34,332 bases of DNA, taken from Oscillospiraceae bacterium. Lineage in GTDB: Bacteria > Bacillota > Clostridia > Oscillospirales > Oscillospiraceae. Below are positions 14,814 through 21,955 of the stretch, one piece after another. Position 1 is the stretch's first letter. The number at the start of each line of letters is the position of its first letter. The stretch lies in NCBI GenBank assembly GCA_017395935.1, contig JAFQNL010000033.1:1-34332 (forward strand), in the 5' to 3' direction. The notes under the pieces were generated by a model. It was given only the letters and a program-made list of their open reading frames with translations. It did not search any database and was not told the DNA's origin. Made by a program: the position numbers and the translations under genes.

Positions 14814-15191
14814 TTATTTCAGCACAGTCTTCCAAAGACCATGAAGATTGCAGTAGGCATAGACGGCTACCGCCTTGTCGCCGCCCAGAGCGAAGGATAC
14901 GTGGGGCGGCTGGCCGGGATGCAGATGCTTGCGGAATACTCCTTTATCGGTCTCCAGTGCCACCCACTCGATATAGTGCTCATCTACCATAGGATGGTCC
15001 ACGGATCCTACATTGACCTCCACGATATCGTCTCGAAGATTGACAGCGGGCAGATGCTTCTCGCCGCTGGCCTCTACGGTATTGGGCTCCAGCAGCTCCA
15101 TCTTACGTCCGCAGCACATGACGGGAACACCGGAGCTGCTGATCATTTCTACCTGATTGCCACAGTGACGGCAGATATAAAACTTTGCCAT
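14814..15191 (-). CDS. dfx: Desulfoferrodoxin (two-iron superoxide reductase)
   Basis: A 125-residue cytoplasmic protein that reduces superoxide to peroxide in anaerobes. The N-terminal desulforedoxin-like domain has the centre I ligands Cys7, Cys10, Cys26 and Cys27 (CRHC, MCCG). The C-terminal superoxide reductase domain has the centre II ligands His46 (EKHLPAV), His66, His72, Cys114 and His117 (CNLHGLW), with a lysine beside the site (Lys45). The ATG has AGGAGG 8 bases upstream; an earlier in-frame ATG at 15215 lacks one. It lies 45 bases after the thioredoxin gene and probably shares its promoter, placing superoxide removal and thiol repair under one control. Confidence 0.96.
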   Translation of the reverse strand: MAKFYICRHCGNQVEMISSSGVPVMCCGRKMELLEPNTVEASGEKHLPAVNLRDDIVEVNVGSVDHPMVDEHYIEWVALETDKGVFRKHLHPGQPPHVSFALGGDKAVAVYAYCNLHGLWKTVLK

Positions 15192-15236
15192 ATTATTTAC
15201 CTCCTGAATAATCAAATAAAACTGTCCGCTGGTACC

Positions 15237-15545
15237 TTAGTCCAGCATACTGAGGATAGCTCTCTTGGGACGGGCGCCCATGGCGCGTTTGACTACTTTT
15301 CCGTTCCGAATGACGACCAGGGTCGGGATACTCATAACCTGATACTGAGCGGCCAGCTCGGGCTGTTCGTCTACATTGACTTTCACTACTTTAATATCGC
15401 TTCGCTCATTGGCGATTTCCTCTACCAGAGGAACGACCATACGGCAGGGGCCGCACCAGGGGGCCCAGAAGTCTACCAGTACGGGCTTATCAGACTGCAG
15501 CACTTCCTTATGGAACTGTTCTCTATTTACATCGATAGCTGACAT
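15237..15545 (-). CDS. trxA: Thioredoxin
   Basis: A 102-residue small disulfide reductase. The active site is WCGPC (Cys31, Cys34), and the cis-proline loop is SIPTLV. The length and fold segments (VLVDFWAPW, VKVNVDEQPELA) are standard. GGAGGA precedes the ATG. It is the first gene of a two-gene unit with desulfoferrodoxin and is recycled by the nearby trxB product. Confidence 0.96.
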   Translation of the reverse strand: MSAIDVNREQFHKEVLQSDKPVLVDFWAPWCGPCRMVVPLVEEIANERSDIKVVKVNVDEQPELAAQYQVMSIPTLVVIRNGKVVKRAMGARPKRAILSMLD

Positions 15546-15582
15546 GTTGTTGTCCTCCTTTTGTTATCTGTTTTGTGTCTTT

Positions 15583-15624
15583 ATTATATCCGGCCGTGAA
15601 CAGTCTTTCTGTGATATTATCACA
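15583..15624 (-). promoter_or_regulatory. trxA promoter with palindromic operator centred at -41
   Basis: On the - strand TGTGATAATATCACA (15610-15624) is followed after 21 bases by TATAAT (15583-15588). The -35 hexamer (CAGAAA) is weak, which suits an activated promoter. The palindrome centre is at -41 from the predicted start near 15576, the class II position for CRP/FNR-type activators. The 7-1-7 symmetry would also fit a Fur/PerR-family repressor. Confidence 0.75.
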
Positions 15625-15648
15625 CTGAGCGTTATTTTTTATTCCGGC

Positions 15649-15680
15649 AAAAAACCGCCTGACCGATTATGGTCAGGCGG
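15649..15680 (-). terminator. Intrinsic terminator of the MATE gene
   Basis: A perfect 10-bp stem (CCGCCTGACC with GGTCAGGCGG) is followed on the - strand by TTTTTT, 7 bases after the stop codon of the MATE gene. Confidence 0.9.
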
Positions 15681-15687
15681 CGGAGAT

Positions 15688-17082
15688 TCAGTCAAATTCC
15701 GGACTGTTGAGCGGGTTCCAGCTTCCACGGAGATAGGAGATCAGGTAGAGCAGGAAGAGGAGCATATTATGGGCGATCATGCAGCCCCAGGCGGAGACCA
15801 GGCCAAAGCCCAGAATCTGGGTGCAGAGGAAGGTTCCCACGATACGCACACACCACATACCGATAATATTGTAGACGAAGGGTGTTTTCGTCTTGCCCAC
15901 ACCCATCATCATTCCCTCAACGATAATGGCAAAGCCGTAGAAGGGCTCGGAGATGGCCACCATACGCAGGACGGACGTGCCCAGTTCAATTACCTCAGCG
16001 CTCTTGGAGAAGAGGCCCATGAGGGCGGGAGCGGCGGCAAAGAGCGCACCGCCGGAGAGGAACATCAGGCCTACCTCGATGGGAATAAACATGGTACTCA
16101 GCGACTTCATACGCCGCTTGTTTCGGGCGCCGTAGGCGTTGCCGGTCAGGGTGGCGGCAGCTGTCTGCATTCCGTAGCCGGGGATATAGAAGGCCGACTC
16201 CACGGTATTGGCAATGGTATTGGCGGCAGTGGCTACCTCACCCAGGGAGTTGATCATGGAGGCAAAGGCCACGAAGCCCAGAGAGGTGCCCAGACGCTGG
16301 AGCATATTGGGGAAAGCGATCCGCAGACAAGGTCTCAGGATCTCTGCATCCGGCCTCAGCCGCTCCCCTCTGGGAGATGCCATGGGATGGCGCCAAAGGG
16401 CGACTGTGATAGCCAGACCGCCCACAGTAAAGGCGACCGCGCTGGCAGCGGCGGCGCCGATTACCCCCATGCCCACGCCGGGCATGACAAAGGTCAGTCC
16501 AAAGAGCGTGACTTCCCGGGTGGGATAGATCAGCAGGAAGTTAAGCACGATATTGATCACATTGACCAAAACACCCACCTTCATGGGCGTCTTGGTATCG
16601 CCGGCGGCCCGGAGGACGGTACCAAAGATAATACTGGCCGTTCTGGGCAGCATGGGCAGGTACATGATAAAGAAATAGGAGGAGGCGATGGGCTGGATCT
16701 TCTCATCCACCTGCATCCACTTGGGAATCTCTCCGCTCAGGCTCAGGGTAATGACGGTAAAACCGATACCGATAACCAGAACCGAGAGGACGGCCTGAGA
16801 GACCGCCTTCCGGGCGGTAGCCCGGTCTGCCGCGCCGATGGCCTTGGAAATAATGGCCAGGAAACCCATACTGAAGGCGACAATAGAACTGCCGATCATC
16901 CAAGCGATGGTACTGGTGGCGCCGACGGCGGCGGTGGCCTGTGTACCCAGAGAGCCTACCATGGCGGTGTCGATATACTGTACGGTGGACTGCATCATCT
17001 GCTCCAGCATAGTGGGCCATGCCAGAGCCATGATCACTTTTGCAGTGGTCCAGGCTTCCTGCTGCTTTCGAGTCAGATACAT
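15688..17082 (-). CDS. MATE family multidrug/organic cation efflux transporter
   Basis: A 464-residue inner membrane protein with about twelve hydrophobic helices, of full length for the family. Typical MATE segments are present: an N-terminal WPTMLEQMMQSTVQYIDTAM, a GAGDTKTP-like loop (RAAGDTKTPMKVG) and the second-half repeat (AFPNMLQRLGTSLGF, GKTKTPF). These proteins expel drugs or metabolites using a Na+ or H+ gradient. The substrate cannot be predicted. The start ATG is preceded by GGGGAGG, with its own promoter at 17146 and terminator at 15649, so it is a single-gene unit. Confidence 0.93.
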   Translation of the reverse strand: MYLTRKQQEAWTTAKVIMALAWPTMLEQMMQSTVQYIDTAMVGSLGTQATAAVGATSTIAWMIGSSIVAFSMGFLAIISKAIGAADRATARKAVSQAVLSVLVIGIGFTVITLSLSGEIPKWMQVDEKIQPIASSYFFIMYLPMLPRTASIIFGTVLRAAGDTKTPMKVGVLVNVINIVLNFLLIYPTREVTLFGLTFVMPGVGMGVIGAAAASAVAFTVGGLAITVALWRHPMASPRGERLRPDAEILRPCLRIAFPNMLQRLGTSLGFVAFASMINSLGEVATAANTIANTVESAFYIPGYGMQTAAATLTGNAYGARNKRRMKSLSTMFIPIEVGLMFLSGGALFAAAPALMGLFSKSAEVIELGTSVLRMVAISEPFYGFAIIVEGMMMGVGKTKTPFVYNIIGMWCVRIVGTFLCTQILGFGLVSAWGCMIAHNMLLFLLYLISYLRGSWNPLNSPEFD

Positions 17083-17145
17083 CGGTCAGCGCCTCCCCTT
17101 TCCTCTGATCCGGCCGGGCCTGCGCTCGGTCTCTTTCTATGAAAA

Positions 17146-17174
17146 ATATTATCAAATGCCGGTTTGCTTGTAAA
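17146..17174 (-). promoter_or_regulatory. Sigma-A promoter of the MATE gene
   Basis: On the - strand TTTACA and TAATAT are separated by 17 bases, about 65 bases before the start codon. Confidence 0.65.
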
Positions 17175-17250
17175 TAGGGCGGTCTGCACAGAACACAAGC
17201 CTGTCCAGAGAGGACATTTTGTCATCCTCCGAAACAGGCAGGACCGGCAC

Positions 17251-17288
17251 AAAACAAGCAGACAGAGGGCGGAGATCCACCCTCTGTC
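17251..17288 (-). terminator. Probable terminator of the ferritin-like/VIT1 gene
   Basis: GACAGAGGG pairs with CCCTCTGTC around a 10-base loop. On the - strand a T-rich run (TGCTTGTTTTG) follows, 26 bases after the stop codon. Confidence 0.65.
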
Positions 17289-17313
17289 CGACAGAATAGA
17301 TTCGTTTTTTCTC

Positions 17314-18195
17314 TTACAGCTCGACACCCAGCGCCTGCTTTGCCAGCACGCCTACCACGAAGGAGACCACGGCTACGCCTACACTGATCAGCGCCATCTC
17401 CAGAAAACGATGCTTGAAGGGCTGGTCCTGAGCCACCGAGGTGTAGTAGGTAAAGCCGGCAATGATCAAGACGACCGTCAGCAGCATACAGGCCAGAGCG
17501 AGCAGATACTGCTGGCTGCTGAAGATGAGATAGGGCAAAATGAGCAGTACCACGGTCACCAGATAAGCTGCCCCTGTATAGGCGCAGGATTTCAGCGCGT
17601 CCTCCCTGCCCTCGCTCCGGGCGGCCAGAAATTCACTGGAGGCCATGGAGAAGGTGGCTGAGATACCGATAATCAGGCCGGAGAGGGCGATAAGCCGGGT
17701 GTTCTGCATGGCAAAGGTAAAGCCGGCAAGAGAGCCGGTCAGCTCTACCAGCGCGTCGTTAAGGCCCAGCACCATACTGCCCACATACCGGAGCCGTTCC
17801 TCGTCCAGAAGGTCCAGAAGCGCTTTCTCATGCTCTTGCTCCTGATGACGGATAGCGACGCTCTCCTCTACCTCGCCGGCAAGGAGATCGTATTGCTCCT
17901 GAGCGCTCTCTTCCCCCCGCTCCATCAGTTTGACAGCAAAGGTGAAGCCCAGAATCCGGGCCATCAGCTTATACCAGAAGACCTTCCCCCGCTCCGGCTT
18001 CAGCTCCAGACCGGTATACCGCTTCCAGACCTCGTAATGAGCCCGCTCCTCTTTGGCCAAACGGAGAAGAACCTGACGGTTCTCTTCTCCTCTGGCAAAT
18101 TTCGCAATCTCTTCGTAAATTACACTTTCCGTCAGTTCGCTCTGCTGCATCCGTCGGATCACAGCAAGGGCGCCAGGAGATACTTTCTTCGTCAT
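17314..18195 (-). CDS. Ferritin-like/VIT1 fusion, probable iron (or Mn) exporter
   Basis: A 293-residue membrane protein with a cytoplasmic ferritin/rubrerythrin-like four-helix head (about 8-130), showing ExxH-type ligands in KEERAHYEVW (Glu50, His53) and further Glu/His in RHQEQEHEKAL (about 116-125). Then follow four or five membrane helices of the VIT1/CCC1 family (about 138-290). The arrangement matches MbfA-type exporters, in which the head senses or collects iron and the membrane part expels it. GAAGGAGG precedes the ATG. The gene faces a promoter region that carries one of the palindromes shared with trxA and trxB, fitting joint control of iron export and oxygen defence. The transported metal is inferred. 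Confidence 0.9.
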   Translation of the reverse strand: MTKKVSPGALAVIRRMQQSELTESVIYEEIAKFARGEENRQVLLRLAKEERAHYEVWKRYTGLELKPERGKVFWYKLMARILGFTFAVKLMERGEESAQEQYDLLAGEVEESVAIRHQEQEHEKALLDLLDEERLRYVGSMVLGLNDALVELTGSLAGFTFAMQNTRLIALSGLIIGISATFSMASSEFLAARSEGREDALKSCAYTGAAYLVTVVLLILPYLIFSSQQYLLALACMLLTVVLIIAGFTYYTSVAQDQPFKHRFLEMALISVGVAVVSFVVGVLAKQALGVEL

Positions 18196-18259
18196 CGTCC
18201 GTTCCTCCTTCTGTTCAGTTTTAAAGATTGGTTCTGTGCTGCGGAATTCAGATCTTCTC

Positions 18260-18288
18260 TTGCTGTTTTGTTAGTTTTATTATACAAT
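18260..18288 (+). promoter_or_regulatory. Predicted promoter of the LUD-domain operon
   Basis: TTGCTG and TACAAT with a 17-base spacer, predicted start near 18295. Its -10 overlaps the -10 of the divergent iron-exporter promoter. Confidence 0.5.
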
Positions 18289-18307
18289 AGGTCAAAAGCA
18301 GCAGCAA
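18279..18307 (-). promoter_or_regulatory. Sigma-A promoter of the ferritin-like/VIT1 gene
   Basis: On the - strand TTGCTG and TATAAT with a 17-base spacer; predicted start near 18272, about 77 bases before the ATG. Confidence 0.7.
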
Positions 18308-18316
18308 GATAGCGCA

Positions 18317-18331
18317 TGTGACTTAGTCACA
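18317..18331. promoter_or_regulatory. Palindromic operator TGTGACTTAGTCACA
   Basis: A perfect 7-1-7 palindrome of the same 15-base form as the trxA and trxB operators. It is centred 52 bases upstream of the predicted iron-exporter start, and about 29 bases downstream of the predicted LUD start, so its effect could differ for the two genes. A small hairpin (ACAGAGCG...CGCTCTGT, 18331-18348) adjoins it. Confidence 0.65.
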
Positions 18332-18378
18332 CAGAGCGCCCGCTCTGTCTTCCGTCTGAGGGTCAAAGGAGGTCCATT

Positions 18379-18984
18379 ATGAACATTCAAAACACTATTT
18401 CCGCCCTTGAACGCAAAGGTTATACCGCCCGTTTTTTTGAGACCGGAGCGGAGGCGGTGGCCTATCTGGAACGCGCCATTGAGGGCAAGGTCATTGGCTT
18501 CGGTGGCTCCTGGACGCTGTACGCGCTGAAACTTCACGAGGTGCTGGGGCGGAAGAATACCGTCATTGATCCGGACTATCCCGACGATGGCCGGGAATTT
18601 GAGGAGGTTGCTCTGGATACCGTCCGGACGCAGCACTATATGCTCTCGGCCAACGCTATGAGCGAGGACGGCGTTATCGTCAATCTGGACGGTCACTGCA
18701 ACCGGATCGCCGGCTCCGTATTCGGCCACGAGAAGATCTGGTATGTGATCGGCACCAACAAGATCGTTCCCTCCCTGGAGGACGCCATCTGGCGGACCCG
18801 GAACGTAGCCGCTCCCAAGAACGCCCGCTTCCTCAAGAGAAAGACCCCCTGCGCCGTCAAGGGCGACCGGTGCTATGACTGCAGCAGTCCCGACCGGATC
18901 TGCAGCGGACTGCTCATCAATCTGCAGAAGACTGGCAGCGCTGAGGTGGAAGTGATCCTCATCAATGAGGAGCTGGGCTACTGA
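18379..18984 (+). CDS. LUD-domain (LutC/YkgG-like, DUF162) protein
   Basis: A 201-residue cytoplasmic protein of the LUD family, whose best-known members take part in lactate utilisation (LutB/LutC). Visible family features are GFGGSWTLYALKLHEVLG near residues 40-58, a GTNKIVPSLEDAIWRTRNVA stretch (about 134-153), and a C-terminal Cys cluster (TPCAVKGDRCYDCSSPDRIC, about 157-176) that could bind metal. AAAGGAGG precedes the ATG. A partner LutA or LutB gene is absent, and it is followed instead by two membrane protein genes, so a lactate role is not supported by context. Confidence 0.85.
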   Translation: MNIQNTISALERKGYTARFFETGAEAVAYLERAIEGKVIGFGGSWTLYALKLHEVLGRKNTVIDPDYPDDGREFEEVALDTVRTQHYMLSANAMSEDGVIVNLDGHCNRIAGSVFGHEKIWYVIGTNKIVPSLEDAIWRTRNVAAPKNARFLKRKTPCAVKGDRCYDCSSPDRICSGLLINLQKTGSAEVEVILINEELGY

Positions 18985-19039
18985 CAGCCCCTCTGAGCGC
19001 ACCTTGACAGAATCAGCAAACCACCAAGGAGTGATCGCA

Positions 19040-19762
19040 ATGGAATTTAGTGTTAACAGTCCCTTTTTGTACTTACTGGCCGGATGCGTCGTCATCTTTG
19101 TTCTGGCTCAGTCCGCCTTCTTTCTCCTCCGGGCATGGAAGCGGGGCAAAGAGCTGGGAATGACGACGGCCAAGCTGAAGAATACCGTCGTCTCTACCGT
19201 CGTATTTACCATCGCGCCAGCTCTGTCCATTCTGATCGGCGTAATCACCCTGTCCAAGTTTCTGGGTATTCCTCTGCCCTGGATCCGGATGAGCGTGATT
19301 GGCGCGCTGACCTATGAGCTGCCCGCTGCCACCTCGACGGCCAACGCTCTGGGTATTTCCCTGTCCGAGACGATCACCGATCCCAAGACTTATTCGGCCA
19401 TCGCCTGGGTCATGACACTGGGCATCATGCCCAGCATTATCCTCCCTCCCCTGCTCATGAAGCGGATTCAGGGCGGTATGATCCGGCTCAAGCAGAAGGA
19501 CAGCAAGTGGGGCGATATTTTCCAGACCTCCATCTTCCTGGGCATGATCTCCGCCTTTTTGGGTATGGTCTTTTCCGACGTCCGGTCGGGTCTGGCCGGC
19601 TGGATTCCGGTCTTTGTCCTGCTCATTTCCGCGGCAATTATGGCAGTACTCGGCCTGTTGATCAAGAAGATGGGCTGGAAGTGGCTGGAGACCTACGCCC
19701 TTGCCATCAGCATGGTGGGTGCCATGATCGGCGCCGTCCTGCTCAAGGGCGCGATCGGCTAA
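19040..19762 (+). CDS. DUF5058-family membrane protein
   Basis: A 240-residue integral membrane protein with about six hydrophobic helices (N-terminal FLYLLAGCVVIFVLAQSAFF; KLKNTVVSTVVFTIAPALSI; a conserved-looking TYELPAATSTANALG loop). I recognise it as the DUF5058 type, whose function is not established. The start at 19040 follows AAGGAGTG; an earlier in-frame ATG lies inside the previous gene. It is 14 bases before the next membrane protein gene, and the two probably form a carrier together. The first polar loop (MTTAKLKNTV) is basic, which suits a cytoplasmic face. Confidence 0.8.
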   Translation: MEFSVNSPFLYLLAGCVVIFVLAQSAFFLLRAWKRGKELGMTTAKLKNTVVSTVVFTIAPALSILIGVITLSKFLGIPLPWIRMSVIGALTYELPAATSTANALGISLSETITDPKTYSAIAWVMTLGIMPSIILPPLLMKRIQGGMIRLKQKDSKWGDIFQTSIFLGMISAFLGMVFSDVRSGLAGWIPVFVLLISAAIMAVLGLLIKKMGWKWLETYALAISMVGAMIGAVLLKGAIG

Positions 19763-19776
19763 GGAGGGTTTGAGAT

Positions 19777-20430
19777 ATGAGCGAATATATGATCAAAACC
19801 GACCGGTATGGTAAGATCTGGGTCTGGACGGCCGTGGTCGTCGTTCTCATGGTGCCGGTTGCCATCTGCGTCAACTATCAGGCCTGGCCCGAGCTGAGCG
19901 CCGTATTCAAGGGACTGCTGGGTGTGGCTCCCATCTACTGGACGGTAGGTGTGATCGAAGTCATCACCTATACCCCCATGCTGGGTACTGCCGGCACTTA
20001 CCTCTCCTTCGTCACCGGCAACCTGACCAGCCTGAAGGCTCCCAGCGCCCTCAACGCCATGGAGAACGCCGAGGTCAAGCCGGGCAGCGAGGAGGGCGAA
20101 GTCATCTCCACCATCGCCATCGCCACCTGTGCCATTGTAACCACACTGATCATCGTCATTGGCGTTTTTGCCCTTTCTCTGCTGACCCCCATTCTGAACT
20201 CCCCTGTTCTTGCCCCCGCCTTTGACAATATCCTGCCCGCTCTCTTCGGCGGTCTGGCTGTGGTCTATGTGAGCAAGAACTGGAAGATTGCCATCGTTCC
20301 GCTGGTCTTTATGGTCGCTATCTTCCTCGCCATTCCCTCTCTGGGCAGCTCGGTGGGCATTATGGTTCCCGTCGGCGTGCTCATCACTCTGGGCAGCGCC
20401 CGTCTGATGTACAACAAGGGCTGGCTGTAA
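19777..20430 (+). CDS. Multi-pass membrane protein of unknown function, partner of DUF5058
   Basis: A 217-residue membrane protein with about five or six helices (WVWTAVVVVLMVPVAICVNY; YWTVGVIEVITYTPMLGTAG; STIAIATCAIVTTLIIVIGV; IAIVPLVFMVAIFLAIPSLG; IMVPVGVLITLGSA). I do not recognise a characterised family. A polar loop at about 83-108 carries the charges. AAGGAGGG lies 9 bases upstream. Tight spacing to DUF5058 suggests a two-subunit transporter, which is inference only. A terminator follows at 20451. Confidence 0.8.
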   Translation: MSEYMIKTDRYGKIWVWTAVVVVLMVPVAICVNYQAWPELSAVFKGLLGVAPIYWTVGVIEVITYTPMLGTAGTYLSFVTGNLTSLKAPSALNAMENAEVKPGSEEGEVISTIAIATCAIVTTLIIVIGVFALSLLTPILNSPVLAPAFDNILPALFGGLAVVYVSKNWKIAIVPLVFMVAIFLAIPSLGSSVGIMVPVGVLITLGSARLMYNKGWL

Positions 20431-20450
20431 GTATCCTGTCGGCTGCAACG

Positions 20451-20482
20451 AAAACCGGGTCTGAAATCAGGCCCGGTTTTTT
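20451..20482 (+). terminator. Intrinsic terminator of the LUD-DUF5058 operon
   Basis: AAAACCGGGTCTG pairs with CAGGCCCGGTTTT (one G-T pair) around an AAAT loop, with a run of six T. Confidence 0.92.
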
Positions 20483-20508
20483 CGTTTTCCGGCTATTTGA
20501 GGCTGATT

Positions 20509-20537
20509 TTGTCTTGTATCGCAGAAACATGTATGCT
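20509..20537 (+). promoter_or_regulatory. Sigma-A promoter of the NhaC-family gene
   Basis: TTGTCT and TATGCT with a 17-base spacer; predicted start near 20544. It rules out the ATG at 20543 as translation start and favours 20594. Confidence 0.65.
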
Positions 20538-20593
20538 AAAATATGAGTAATTATGCACCTTCCACCTATTCTGAGAAGAAAAGAGTTGTTACT

Positions 20594-21886
20594 ATGAATC
20601 AGAACCAAAAGCAAGTCAAGGCCAACCCTGCCGCGCTGCTGCCGATCGGCGTATTTCTGCTGATCTTCCTGGGCTCCGGCATCATCACCGGTGACTTTTA
20701 CGCCATGCCTACCATTGTGGGCTTTATGATCGCTCTGATCGTCGCCTTTATGCAGAACAAGGGGCTGTCCTTTGACGAAAAGATCTCGGTCATCACCAAG
20801 GGTGTGGGCGATGAGAATATTATCACCATGTGCCTGATCTTCCTGTGTGCCGGTGCCTTCTCCGGTGCGGTTTCCGCCGCGGGCGGCGTCGAGAGCACTG
20901 TCAATCTCGGCCTGTCCATTCTGCCCCCTACGGTCATGGTAGCCGGCCTGTTCGTGATCGGCTGCTTCATCTCCACTTCTATGGGTACCTCCGTGGGCAC
21001 CGTTACCGCTCTGACTCCCATCGCCGTGGGCATCAGCCAGAAGACCGGCTTTGAAATGGCTCTTTGCGTCGGCGCTGTTATGTGCGGCGCCATGTTTGGC
21101 GACAACCTGTCCATGATCTCCGATACCACCATCGCCGCTGTCAAGACTCAGGGCTGTGAGATGAAGGATAAGTTCAAGGAGAACTTCTTTATCGTCCTTC
21201 CCGCCGCTCTCATTACGGTCGTCCTCTTCTTCGCTCTGACTCTGAATGGCTCTGCCACCATCGACGGTGATCTGAGCTACAACATCTTCCGGGTCATCCC
21301 CTATCTGCTGGTTCTCGTAGGCGCGCTCATCGGCATCAACGTCTTTGTCGTCCTCATTGGCGGCACCATTTTCTCCCTCATCGCCGGCGTTGCCACCGGC
21401 TCTATCGCTCTGGATCAGATGTTCGTGGTCATGGGCAACGGCGTCACCGGTATGTATGACATCACCTGCATCTCTATTCTGGTGGCCTGCGTCGTGGCTC
21501 TGGTCAAGGAGTTTGGCGGTATCCAGTTTATCCTCGAAAAACTCCGCAGCCTGATCAAGGGCCAGAAGGGCGCCGAGCTGGGCATTGCCTCTCTGGCGCT
21601 GCTGGTTGACGCCTGCACGGCCAACAACACCGTCGCCATTGTCATTGCCGGCCCCATCGCCAAGGAGATCTGCGACGAGTATGGCGTGGATCCCAAGCGC
21701 TCGGCCTCTCTGCTGGATATCTTCTCCTCCGTGGGTCAGGGTCTGATCCCCTACGGCGCTCAGCTGCTCACCGCTGCGGCTCTGTCCGGTCTGACTCCTT
21801 ACAACATTATGCCCTACCTCTACTACCCCATTCTGATGGCAATCAGCGCTCTGCTCTTCATCTTCTTCCGTAAGAGAGCCAAGTAA
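20594..21886 (+). CDS. NhaC-family Na+/H+ antiporter-like transporter
   Basis: A 430-residue membrane protein with about eleven or twelve helices. Family marks include ISTSMGTSVGTVTALTPIAV (about 124-143), MFGDNLSMISDTTIAA (about 162-177) and the second-half DACTANNTVAIVIAGPIAKE. The NhaC group exchanges Na+ for H+, though close relatives move amino or organic acids. The product start was set at MNQNQKQVKANPAAL because the promoter places the transcript start at about 20544; the frame is open 17 codons further upstream. The ribosome site (AAGAAAAGAG) is modest. It is a single-gene unit between its own promoter and the terminator at 21917. The nearby DUF5058 operon hints at related transport work. 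Confidence 0.88.
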   Translation: MNQNQKQVKANPAALLPIGVFLLIFLGSGIITGDFYAMPTIVGFMIALIVAFMQNKGLSFDEKISVITKGVGDENIITMCLIFLCAGAFSGAVSAAGGVESTVNLGLSILPPTVMVAGLFVIGCFISTSMGTSVGTVTALTPIAVGISQKTGFEMALCVGAVMCGAMFGDNLSMISDTTIAAVKTQGCEMKDKFKENFFIVLPAALITVVLFFALTLNGSATIDGDLSYNIFRVIPYLLVLVGALIGINVFVVLIGGTIFSLIAGVATGSIALDQMFVVMGNGVTGMYDITCISILVACVVALVKEFGGIQFILEKLRSLIKGQKGAELGIASLALLVDACTANNTVAIVIAGPIAKEICDEYGVDPKRSASLLDIFSSVGQGLIPYGAQLLTAAALSGLTPYNIMPYLYYPILMAISALLFIFFRKRAK

Positions 21887-21916
21887 GTCCGGGCATCTTC
21901 CGCTCCTAAAACGCAA

Positions 21917-21955
21917 AAGATCCGTGCACCAAAGGGTGCACGGATCTTGTTTTTT
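21917..21955 (+). terminator. Bidirectional terminator between NhaC-like and U32 genes
   Basis: AAGATCCGTGCACC pairs with GGTGCACGGATCTT around AAAG and is followed by GTTTTTTATTT. It separates convergent genes and its left flank is A-rich. Confidence 0.92.

Noticed and set aside
13770-17142. Long + strand open frames opposite trxB, desulfoferrodoxin, thioredoxin and MATE genes
   Set aside because: The - strand genes carry full family motifs; the + frames are low-complexity shadows rich in His, Gly and Gln.
20543-20593. Upstream start of the NhaC-like gene at 20543
   Set aside because: The predicted transcript start is at about 20544, and the extra 17 residues are polar and lack a ribosome site.
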